Shown here: positions 57,337 to 64,000 of the stretch, one piece after another
Layout: each line of letters starts with the position of its first letter
How positions within the stretch are numbered: position 1 is the first letter of the stretch
Origin: Mycobacterium heckeshornense
Lineage (GTDB): Bacteria; Actinomycetota; Actinomycetes; Mycobacteriales; Mycobacteriaceae
Assembly (NCBI RefSeq): GCF_016592155.1
Contig: NZ_AP024237.1
Span: 1,364,001-1,428,000 of the forward strand
Length of the DNA: 64,000 nt
Direction of reading: 5' to 3'
Translations under genes and position numbers: made by a program
The notes under the pieces: generated by a model
The model's input: the letters and a program-made list of their open reading frames with translations, nothing else
Database searches by the model: none
Told to the model about the DNA's origin: nothing

Positions 57337-59302
57337 CCGAAGTTCCCCCTGGTGTGGAGCGGTTTAGTGGGTTGAGCTGGGGTTTTGTGTTGGTGTGCTG
57401 ACTACGCGAGTCCGTGGCGGTGTGAGACGCCGAGTAGTTCGAAGGCTCGCCGCTGTAGTGGGGTGGGGTTGGTGATCTTGGTGAATGCCGGCAGGTCGTC
57501 GGTGGGCTGGATGTGGTTGGCGCAGATGGTGGCCAGGTCGGCGAGCAGGCTGGTGAAGCTGTGCACCGGGTAGTCGTTTTCGGTGCGTTTGCGCGCTGCC
57601 TTGGCCAGCGCTTGATCGGAGCGTTGGGCGGGAGCGACGGGGTCGGCACGTTTGGCGGCGGCGGCGGGTTTGTCGTTGTCCTGGAAAAGGATTGGTGCGA
57701 GGGCTTGTTTCATGTGCCAGCTGATGTAGTAGGACAGCATCCGTAGGAGCATGTGCGCGCGCACCCGATCGGCGAGGCGGTGCCGGATGGGTCGCACGTC
57801 CAGTTCGGTGTTGAGGGTGCGGAAGAACCGTTCGACGTCGGCGAGGTCCTTGTAGCGCAGCACGACCTCGTCGCGCTGCAGTGTCTGGTCGGGCAGGCTG
57901 GTGCGGAGCACGTAGATGCCGTCGAGGGCGGCCTCGGCGGCGATGGCGTCCTGGTTGCGGGAGAAACTGAACGCTTCGTCGGTGATTTGCAGGTCAAAAT
58001 GCTTGGCCATCTTGAACTTGTTGCGCACCTTGCCCACCCGCAGCGCGATCTTGTCCCGCCCGCGTAGTGGTCGTTTGGCGCGGCGGGTGGCCTCGGCGAT
58101 GGTCTGTAGTTCGTGTTCGGTGGCCGCCAGCAGCTCGCCGCGTTTGCGGGCACGCTCATCAGCCAGGGCGGGGTTGTGGCAGCACACCAGCCGCTCGCCG
58201 GGGTAGTCGGGGTGGGTGATCTCGAACAGGTTCTGCTCGTCGAACAGCGACAGCTGCAGCGCCCCGTCGTCGACCAATGCCTTGATCTGCGGGGCGCGCA
58301 GCGCGCTGATCCAATCCAACTGCGCCGGGTGCAGCTCGTCGCGGATGCGCGCGCTGGTGAGCATGCCCCGATCCCCCACCAGGGCGATGGTGGTCAGCCC
58401 GAACCGGGTCTTGAGCTTGGTGATCTGGGCGCCCAGGGTTTTCGGGTCGGCGGTGTTGCCGTCGAACACCTCAATGGCGATCGGCACCCCGGCTGGTGAG
58501 CACAGCAGCCCGTAGACGATCTGCAACCGGCCTTTGACCCCGTCGCGGGCATGCCCGATTTTCCCTAACGGGCAGGTGTGGCCCTCGAACGCCGCCGAGG
58601 ACACGTCATAGAGCACCAGGGTTCCGTTGGCCAGATGCCGTGCGGCCAACGAGTTTTCGATGGCATCCTGGCGCTCGACCACCCAGTCCATCGCGTCATA
58701 CAGGTCATCCTCATCGGCACCCGCCACGCCCAGCACCGCACCCAGGGTGCTGGTGGCGGTCTCGATGCGCAGCCCGCGCGCCATCGCCAGCTTGGAGCCC
58801 GGCTCGATCACCGACGCGGCCAGCATGGCGCACACCAAGTCCCGGTTACGCGACGGGGCGGGGTCGATCAGCTCGGCCATGCCCAGCTTGGCGGCGGTGC
58901 CCAACACCGCGGCCACATGCCCGTGCGGCAGGCTGCGGGTGATGTCAAACGCCCCGGCCAGATCGCCCGTCCCCGGCAGGCCCTTGAGCGCGCGCTGCAG
59001 TTTGTCCACCTTGTGCTCGGGCCAGCGCGACAGGTTGGCCAGCGTGCGGGTTTTCACCTTGCCGTTCTCGCGGTAACTTTCGCGCAACAGCACCGCCGGC
59101 GGTGATCCACGGTTGGGCACCCGCGTCACGTACATGATTACTTTCTAGCACAACAGCAGTACGAAAGTAGCGAATTTAGAAAATGACACGCCGAACAAGT
59201 CTTGCGAATACATGATTACGCCTTGCCGGCACATGAACACTGAAACACCTGCTCACAAAGCAGAAAGGAAATCAGCCCCCTCTCAGAAGGGGGGAACTTC
59301 GG
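57337..59302 (-). mobile_element. IS1634-type element, complete
   Basis: 1966 bp with inverted ends CCGAAGTTCCCCC (left) and the same read inward from 59302. It is flanked by the duplication TCTAAC (57331-57336 and 59303-59308). One intact transposase gene. Confidence 0.9.
57402..59135 (-). CDS. IS1634-family transposase
   Basis: 577 residues of the IS4-related DDE group. The N-terminus MYVTRVPNRGSPPAVLLRES is typical; the catalytic Asp regions are TLVLYDVSSAAFEG and TIALVGDRGMLTSARI, and the late Glu region is YKDLADVERFFRTLNTELDV. Full length and not interrupted. Confidence 0.92.
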   Translation of the reverse strand: MYVTRVPNRGSPPAVLLRESYRENGKVKTRTLANLSRWPEHKVDKLQRALKGLPGTGDLAGAFDITRSLPHGHVAAVLGTAAKLGMAELIDPAPSRNRDLVCAMLAASVIEPGSKLAMARGLRIETATSTLGAVLGVAGADEDDLYDAMDWVVERQDAIENSLAARHLANGTLVLYDVSSAAFEGHTCPLGKIGHARDGVKGRLQIVYGLLCSPAGVPIAIEVFDGNTADPKTLGAQITKLKTRFGLTTIALVGDRGMLTSARIRDELHPAQLDWISALRAPQIKALVDDGALQLSLFDEQNLFEITHPDYPGERLVCCHNPALADERARKRGELLAATEHELQTIAEATRRAKRPLRGRDKIALRVGKVRNKFKMAKHFDLQITDEAFSFSRNQDAIAAEAALDGIYVLRTSLPDQTLQRDEVVLRYKDLADVERFFRTLNTELDVRPIRHRLADRVRAHMLLRMLSYYISWHMKQALAPILFQDNDKPAAAAKRADPVAPAQRSDQALAKAARKRTENDYPVHSFTSLLADLATICANHIQPTDDLPAFTKITNPTPLQRRAFELLGVSHRHGLA

Positions 59303-59505
59303 TCTAACTCCCGACGAGGGCGATAGGCTCGTCATCGCTGCCGGGATGAGTCAACAGGTGGCAGGTTTGAGCGGTAAGCAGGTGCTGGCCGACGGCTCCG
59401 CAACTGGCGGAGTGTTCCGCAACGACACGCCGTTATCACCCATTTGTTCAAGCCCCCGAACGAGTCAGCGACTTCGCCGGCGGCGCCGCAGGGCCGCTGT
59501 CGTGA

Positions 59506-59769
59506 TCACCGCTGGGCTTCAGGTACCTGGTACTGTTGGACATAGCTGACGACGTCGTTGAGGGTTCGTAGCGACGCATAATCCGTTTCGGGAATGTCGA
59601 CATGCAGTCGTTTGTGGATGCCGAGCAAGAAGTTCAGCCAATCCATCGAATCCAGATCCACCTGGTCCCGAAGCAGTGCGTCGTCGCGGATTTCGTCCGG
59701 CTCCACCTCAGGCGCTATGGCGGTCAATACCGACAACACTTCTGCGCGAAGACGGTTGGTGGTCGTCAT
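59506..59769 (-). CDS. Acyl carrier protein
   Basis: 87 residues, acidic. The phosphopantetheine site is the Ser in DQVDLDSMDWLNFLLGIHKR. It lies 7 bp after the E2 gene and is therefore part of the dehydrogenase operon. An ACP is not a normal partner of 2-oxoacid dehydrogenases, so its load is unclear; a link to the acyl-CoA ligase is possible. Confidence 0.88.
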   Translation of the reverse strand: MTTTNRLRAEVLSVLTAIAPEVEPDEIRDDALLRDQVDLDSMDWLNFLLGIHKRLHVDIPETDYASLRTLNDVVSYVQQYQVPEAQR

Positions 59770-59776
59770 GGCGTTG

Positions 59777-60970
59777 TCATTTCTCTAGGGCGTCGGGATG
59801 TTGGAGGAACTCGTCGATGGCTGCGAGGAACAACGCCCCGCGATGCCCATCGGTGGCACGGTGATCCGCCGAGAGCGCGGTCTGCACGGTGGTGATGACA
59901 CGGATTCCGCCGTCGATCACGCAGACTCGCTGCGCCGGTTTGCCGAAACCCACCAGCGCGACCTGGGGCGGGTAGATGACACCGAAAACTGCGTCCACCC
60001 CGCGATCTCCGAGGTTGGTGACGGTAATGGTCGGATCCGACATCTCCGAGCTGCGCAGTGAGCCCGCCCGCGCCCGGGCAACCAGGTCGGTCAGGTCACT
60101 CATCAAGTCGTCGAGCTTCTTGTCGGGGACGTCGTGGATGGCCGGGGCGACCAGCCCGCCGCCGCGCAAGTTGATCGCCACCCCGACATGTACGCCTTGG
60201 CCCGGCTGGAACTTGCCGCCTTGCCAGAACCCGTTGAACTCACCGAACTGTTGGGCCGCCAAGCCGACCGCCTTCAACTGCAGCACCGCCGGCAGCACAC
60301 GTTCGGTGATGGATCGCTCCGCATTTCGCTCAGTTAGCCACGCTAGTGCTTTTTCGAGCTGAATTTCCTGCAGCAAGTAGTAGTGCGGAATTTCGCGTTT
60401 GGACCGACTCATCGCGGCAGCGATCGAGCGCCGCATCCCGGCGGCGCGATCTGCGGCTGTGTACTTAGGCTGCGGTTGTTTAGCCGACGCGGCGGCGTGC
60501 TCGACGTCGTGGATGGTGACCGCTCCCTGCGGGCCGGTGCCGGCGACGGCGGCGACGTCGATGCCGAGCGATTCGGCCAGCCGACGTGCAGCGGGCGATA
60601 CCCAGCGCCGCCGATGCGGGGCCGCCTCCTGGCCCGCGACCGCCGGTGTGGGCTGAGCCGCTGCCGCTGCCGGTGGTTGCGCAGATGCCTTGGCCCGTCG
60701 CGCCGCGGGCTTGCGCGGTGCCGGTACGGATTCTCCGGTCTCCAGCAGAGTGGCCAACACCGTTCCCACTCCGACGGTTTCGCCGACAGGGACCAACAGC
60801 TCGTGGACGATGCCCTCGTGCCAGCATTCGACTTCCACCGCAGCCTTGGTCGTTTCCACGACCGCGACCACCTGGCCCCGGGCGACCTTGTCGCCCGGCT
60901 TGACGAGCCACTCGTCGAGTGTCCCCTCGTCCATATCCGCGCCGAGTGCGGGCATTTTGAACTCGATCAC
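59777..60970 (-). CDS. 2-oxoacid dehydrogenase E2 (dihydrolipoyl acyltransferase)
   Basis: 397 residues from GTG 60970, overlapping the E1 beta stop by 4 bp. One lipoyl domain with the lipoylated Lys in [16 protein letters not shown]; a Pro/Ala linker; a subunit-binding domain ([20 protein letters not shown]); and the acyltransferase domain ending [20 protein letters not shown] with the catalytic His and Asp. Transfers the acyl group to CoA. No E3 gene is seen nearby, so a shared dihydrolipoyl dehydrogenase is likely used. Confidence 0.92.
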   Translation of the reverse strand: MIEFKMPALGADMDEGTLDEWLVKPGDKVARGQVVAVVETTKAAVEVECWHEGIVHELLVPVGETVGVGTVLATLLETGESVPAPRKPAARRAKASAQPPAAAAAQPTPAVAGQEAAPHRRRWVSPAARRLAESLGIDVAAVAGTGPQGAVTIHDVEHAAASAKQPQPKYTAADRAAGMRRSIAAAMSRSKREIPHYYLLQEIQLEKALAWLTERNAERSITERVLPAVLQLKAVGLAAQQFGEFNGFWQGGKFQPGQGVHVGVAINLRGGGLVAPAIHDVPDKKLDDLMSDLTDLVARARAGSLRSSEMSDPTITVTNLGDRGVDAVFGVIYPPQVALVGFGKPAQRVCVIDGGIRVITTVQTALSADHRATDGHRGALFLAAIDEFLQHPDALEK

Positions 60971-61944
60971 GAGCTTTCCCCGAGCAGGTTGTTCACGGCG
61001 GCGACGATCTTGTCCGGCTGCGGCAGCGCCGCCTGTTCGAGGTGCTTGGCATACGGTATCGGCACTTCGGCGGTGCACACGCGGGCGATCGGAGCGTCCA
61101 GGTCGAAAAACGCGCCCTCGACGATTCGTGCGCTCACCTCCGCGGCCAGACTGCCGGTGCGCCAGGCTTCGTCGACCACCACGGCGCGGTGGGTCTTGCG
61201 CACCGACTCCAGAATTGTGTCGGTGTCCAGCGGCCGCAGCACCCGCAAATCTATGACCTCGCAATCGATTCCGGAAAGCGACAATTCGTATGCCGCGTCC
61301 AGCGCCTTGGGCAGTGATCCCCCGTAGGCGATCACCGTGGCATCGGATCCGCCGCGGCGCACCGCCGCACTGGAGATGTCTGTGGGCGTCAGTGCGTCGA
61401 CGTCAGTAGAGGTGTTGTAGAGCTGGACGTGTTCGAAGATCACCACCGGATCGGGGTCGGCCAGCGCCGGGCCGAGCATGCCGTACGCGTCGGCCACCGT
61501 CGCCGGCGCGACCACCTTGATGCCCGGGATATGGGCGTACCAGGGTTCCAGGCTGTGCGAGTGCTGGGCGGCCAGCTGGCGACCCGCCCCGGTAGCCATC
61601 CGGATGACGAGCGGAACCGAGAACTGGCCGCCGGACATATGGCGCAGCGTCCCAGCGGTATTGACCACTTGGTCGAGGGCCAGCAGGCTGAAGTTGACGG
61701 TCATGACCTCCACGATGGGGCGAAGCCCGCCGAGCGCGGCACCGACTCCGATACCGACGAACCCCAGTTCCGACAACGGTGTGTCGCGCACCCGCTCGGG
61801 GCCGAACTCGTCAAGCAGGCCCTTGGAGGCGGCATAGGTTCCGCCGTAGCGGCCGACGTCTTCTCCCATCAGCATCACCCGGGGATCGTCGCGCAACGCG
61901 TCGCGCAAACCGTCGTGCACCGCCGTGCGGTAAGTGGTCTTCAT
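60967..61944 (-). CDS. 2-oxoacid dehydrogenase E1 beta subunit
   Basis: 325 residues from ATG 61944, overlapping E1 alpha by 4 bp. Landmarks are [40 protein letters not shown] with the conserved Glu, [20 protein letters not shown], and [16 protein letters not shown] near the end. Pairs with E1 alpha to bind thiamine diphosphate. The set resembles pyruvate or acetoin dehydrogenase; the substrate cannot be fixed. Confidence 0.93.
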   Translation of the reverse strand: MKTTYRTAVHDGLRDALRDDPRVMLMGEDVGRYGGTYAASKGLLDEFGPERVRDTPLSELGFVGIGVGAALGGLRPIVEVMTVNFSLLALDQVVNTAGTLRHMSGGQFSVPLVIRMATGAGRQLAAQHSHSLEPWYAHIPGIKVVAPATVADAYGMLGPALADPDPVVIFEHVQLYNTSTDVDALTPTDISSAAVRRGGSDATVIAYGGSLPKALDAAYELSLSGIDCEVIDLRVLRPLDTDTILESVRKTHRAVVVDEAWRTGSLAAEVSARIVEGAFFDLDAPIARVCTAEVPIPYAKHLEQAALPQPDKIVAAVNNLLGESS

Positions 61945-62918
61945 GAGGCCGGCTCCGCTACCGGTGTCAGCACGTCGCGTTCGAGGTCCTCGACGCTCTC
62001 CCATGTTCCGGCTTCCGCGTAGGCCACCGCCTCCTGCACTTCGCGGTCGGCGGCCTGCTCGATCGCCGCGACGTCGGCGGCATCCAGGATGCCGTCGCGC
62101 AGGCACTGCTCGGTGAACGCCGGAATCGGGTCGCGTTTGCGCCACTGCTCGACTTCGGCTTTGTCCCGGTACAGTTCGGGATCGAACATCGAATGCGGGC
62201 GGAACCGGTAGGTGCGGAATTCGATGAAGAACGGGCCGCCGGCGTTGCGGATGTGCTCCACACCCTGCCGGGTGGCGTTGTGGCAGTCGATGACGTCCAT
62301 CCCGTCTGCTGCGATGCTTTCCACCGTGTACGAGGCCGCTTTAACCGTGAGGTCGGTCTGCGCTTGGGCACGCTCAAGCGCGGTGCCCATCGCGTAGAAG
62401 TTGTTCTCGCACAAGAACAGCACCGGCAACTGCCACAGCGCGGCCATATTCAGCGACTCGTGGAACGCGCCTTCGGCGACCGCTCCGTCGCCGAAGTAGC
62501 AGGCCGTCACCCGGTTGCGCTGCAGCATCGAGTCCGCCAGGGCCAAGCCCACAGCCAGCGGCAGACCGCCGGCCACGATGGCATTGCCGCCGTAGAAGCG
62601 GTTAGCCGCGTCGAACAGGTGCATCGACCCGCCCCGCCCGCGCGAGCAGCCCTCCTGCTTGCCGAACATCTCGGCCATGATCGACGTCATGGGGATGCCG
62701 CGCAGCAGCGCATGGCCATGCTCGCGATAAGTGGCCACGACCGCGTCGTCGGGGGTCAGGGCCCGCAGTGATCCCGCGGCGACCGCCTCCTCCCCGACGT
62801 AGAGGTGCAAGAATCCGCGAATCTTGGCTTCCCCGTAAAGCTCCGCGCACTTTTCTTCCATGCGGCGCACCCGCACCATGTCCGACAGCATCGCGTGAGC
62901 CAGTTCTCTATCGGTCAC
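61941..62918 (-). CDS. 2-oxoacid dehydrogenase E1 alpha subunit
   Basis: 325 residues. Thiamine diphosphate motif [20 protein letters not shown] followed by [28 protein letters not shown] near the N-terminus; [11 protein letters not shown] and the phosphorylation-loop-like [17 protein letters not shown]. The GTG start at 62918 overlaps the ligase stop by 4 bp. Decarboxylates the 2-oxoacid and passes the acyl group to E2. Confidence 0.93.
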   Translation of the reverse strand: MTDRELAHAMLSDMVRVRRMEEKCAELYGEAKIRGFLHLYVGEEAVAAGSLRALTPDDAVVATYREHGHALLRGIPMTSIMAEMFGKQEGCSRGRGGSMHLFDAANRFYGGNAIVAGGLPLAVGLALADSMLQRNRVTACYFGDGAVAEGAFHESLNMAALWQLPVLFLCENNFYAMGTALERAQAQTDLTVKAASYTVESIAADGMDVIDCHNATRQGVEHIRNAGGPFFIEFRTYRFRPHSMFDPELYRDKAEVEQWRKRDPIPAFTEQCLRDGILDAADVAAIEQAADREVQEAVAYAEAGTWESVEDLERDVLTPVAEPAS

Positions 62919-64000
62919 AGCGCTACCTCCTGACCGGTGTGCTGCGCCGATACCTCCATGGCGGAGGTGTCTCCCTCGGGCAGGCCCAGCTCGCGGGCCT
63001 TAAGCAGGCGGCGCATGATCTTGCCACTGCGGGTGTGTGGCAGCGTGTCGACGAACTCGATCTCCTTGGGAGCCACGGCCGCCCCGAGCCGTTTTCGCGC
63101 GTGCCCGAGCAGTTCACGGCGCAGTTCGTCGTTCTCGGGGCATCCGGTTTTCAAGACAACGAATGCCTTGACAACCTCCCCGACGGTGGGATCGGGCTTG
63201 CCGATCGCCGCTGCTTCGGCCACGGCGGGATGACTGGTCAGCGCGTTCTCCACCTCGGTCGGCCCGATCAAGTGCCCGGCCGACTTGATCACGTCGTCGG
63301 CTCGGCCGACGAACCAGAAGTATCCGTCGGCGTCTCGCTTCACCAGGTCACCCGTCAAATACAAGCTGTCGGTGAAGCACTTGCGGTACCGCTCGTCTTC
63401 ATGCAGGTAGCCGCGGAACATCGACGGCCAGCCGACCTTAAGGGCGAGCTCACCCTCGACGCCCGGCTCGTCGATGACCGTGGCAGTGCCGTCGTCGTTG
63501 TGGCGCACCACATACGCGTCGACTCCGGGAAGCGGCCGGCCCATGGATCCGGGTTTAATGTCGAACGCCGGTGTGTTGGCGATCATGATGCCGCCGGTCT
63601 CCGTCTGCCACCAGTTGTCGTGAATCGGCAAGCCCAGCACCTTCTTTCCCCAGACAACCGCCTCGGGGTTCAGCGGCTCGCCGACGCTGGCGATAAACCG
63701 CAGCTGCGAAAAGTGGTAGTTTTTGGGCAGTTCCGGCCCGGCTTTGATCAACATGCGCAGCGCGGTCGGGGCGGTGTACCACACCGTCACCCGGAGGGAC
63801 TGCAGAATCCGGTACCAGCGTTCGGCATCGAATTCGGCCTCGTCGACAATCGAGGTGACGCCGTGCAGCAGCGGGCTAATGACGCCGTAGGACATGCCGG
63901 TGACCCAACCTGGGTCCGCTGTGCACCAGAAGACATCGTCAGGGTGGAGATCGAGTGCGTACAAGCCGGTGATGTAGTGCATCGCGACCGCGCCGTGCAC
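62915..64000 (-). CDS. AMP-forming acetate/acyl-CoA ligase, C-terminal part (cut by window edge)
   Basis: The 361 visible residues hold the later half of an acetyl-CoA synthetase-type enzyme: [37 protein letters not shown] (A5-type motif), [20 protein letters not shown] (A7-A8), [17 protein letters not shown] and the catalytic Lys in [16 protein letters not shown]. The N-terminus lies outside the window. First visible gene of a tightly coupled operon (ligase, E1 alpha, E1 beta, E2, ACP). Confidence 0.92.
   Translation of the reverse strand: MHGAVAMHYITGLYALDLHPDDVFWCTADPGWVTGMSYGVISPLLHGVTSIVDEAEFDAERWYRILQSLRVTVWYTAPTALRMLIKAGPELPKNYHFSQLRFIASVGEPLNPEAVVWGKKVLGLPIHDNWWQTETGGIMIANTPAFDIKPGSMGRPLPGVDAYVVRHNDDGTATVIDEPGVEGELALKVGWPSMFRGYLHEDERYRKCFTDSLYLTGDLVKRDADGYFWFVGRADDVIKSAGHLIGPTEVENALTSHPAVAEAAAIGKPDPTVGEVVKAFVVLKTGCPENDELRRELLGHARKRLGAAVAPKEIEFVDTLPHTRSGKIMRRLLKARELGLPEGDTSAMEVSAQHTGQEVAL

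Overview
The window is GC-rich DNA from a Mycobacterium. The evidence is an MmpS/MmpL pair, the dormancy regulators DevR (DosR) and DevS, an HspX-type alpha-crystallin, Acg-type nitroreductases, a Rip3-like site-2 protease and many two-domain universal stress proteins (USPs). It reads as a dormancy (DosR) island that has been heavily invaded by mobile DNA. I cannot name the species from the sequence alone.

Layout. 1-6059: a USP gene, a small redox cluster (DUF302 protein, AhpD-like protein, DsbA-like oxidoreductase) around an 18-bp palindrome, and mmpS-mmpL. 6224-13393: an IS21-type istA pseudogene split by a Tn554-like element (tnpA-tnpB-tnpC, here 'element C'). Its tnpB is itself split by a second Tn554-like element ('element A', copy 1). 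13585-19696: an HtrA/PepD-like protein with a changed catalytic serine motif, devR, devS, a frameshifted USP gene and acg. 19860-29203: recombinase and IS256 remnants, then a USP pseudogene holding an IS3-family element, which holds a Tn554-like 'element B', which holds element A copy 2. 29219-35186: a second Acg-type nitroreductase, a stomatin-like protein, a Cys-rich membrane protein, the quinol nitric oxide reductase NorB and an intact USP. 35223-41950: a second copy of the same IS3-family element carrying a group II intron, truncated by an IS256-type element that carries an IS110-type element, then another IS3 remnant. 42304-44824: cydAB. 45000-50204: IS3 remnant, an orphan DosR-like box, rip3, and a USP gene split by an IS256-family element with a clear 8-bp target duplication. 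50666-56678: hspX, a DUF5709 protein, and a group 3b-type [NiFe] hydrogenase operon with its maturation protease. 57337-59302: an IS1634-type element. 59506-64000: an operon of acyl-CoA ligase (cut by the window edge), 2-oxoacid dehydrogenase E1 alpha, E1 beta, E2 and an acyl carrier protein.

How the genes fit together. DevS (heme sensor kinase) and DevR would sense hypoxia and NO. Sequences resembling the DosR 20-bp box lie before devR, between norB and a USP gene, before the second acg, before a USP pseudogene, before hspX, and alone at 46402. The likely targets form a low-oxygen programme: NO removal (NorB), a high-affinity oxidase (CydAB), NAD(P)-linked hydrogen metabolism, chaperone, nitroreductases and USPs.

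The most unusual feature is the mobile DNA. Element A occurs twice as near-identical inverted copies of about 2.98 kb. Both copies sit in the codons for the conserved LLGH catalytic box of two different relatives' tnpB genes. Element B and the group II intron hit two copies of the same IS3-family transposase gene within a few bases of each other. Transposase genes here act as landing pads for other elements, up to four levels deep.
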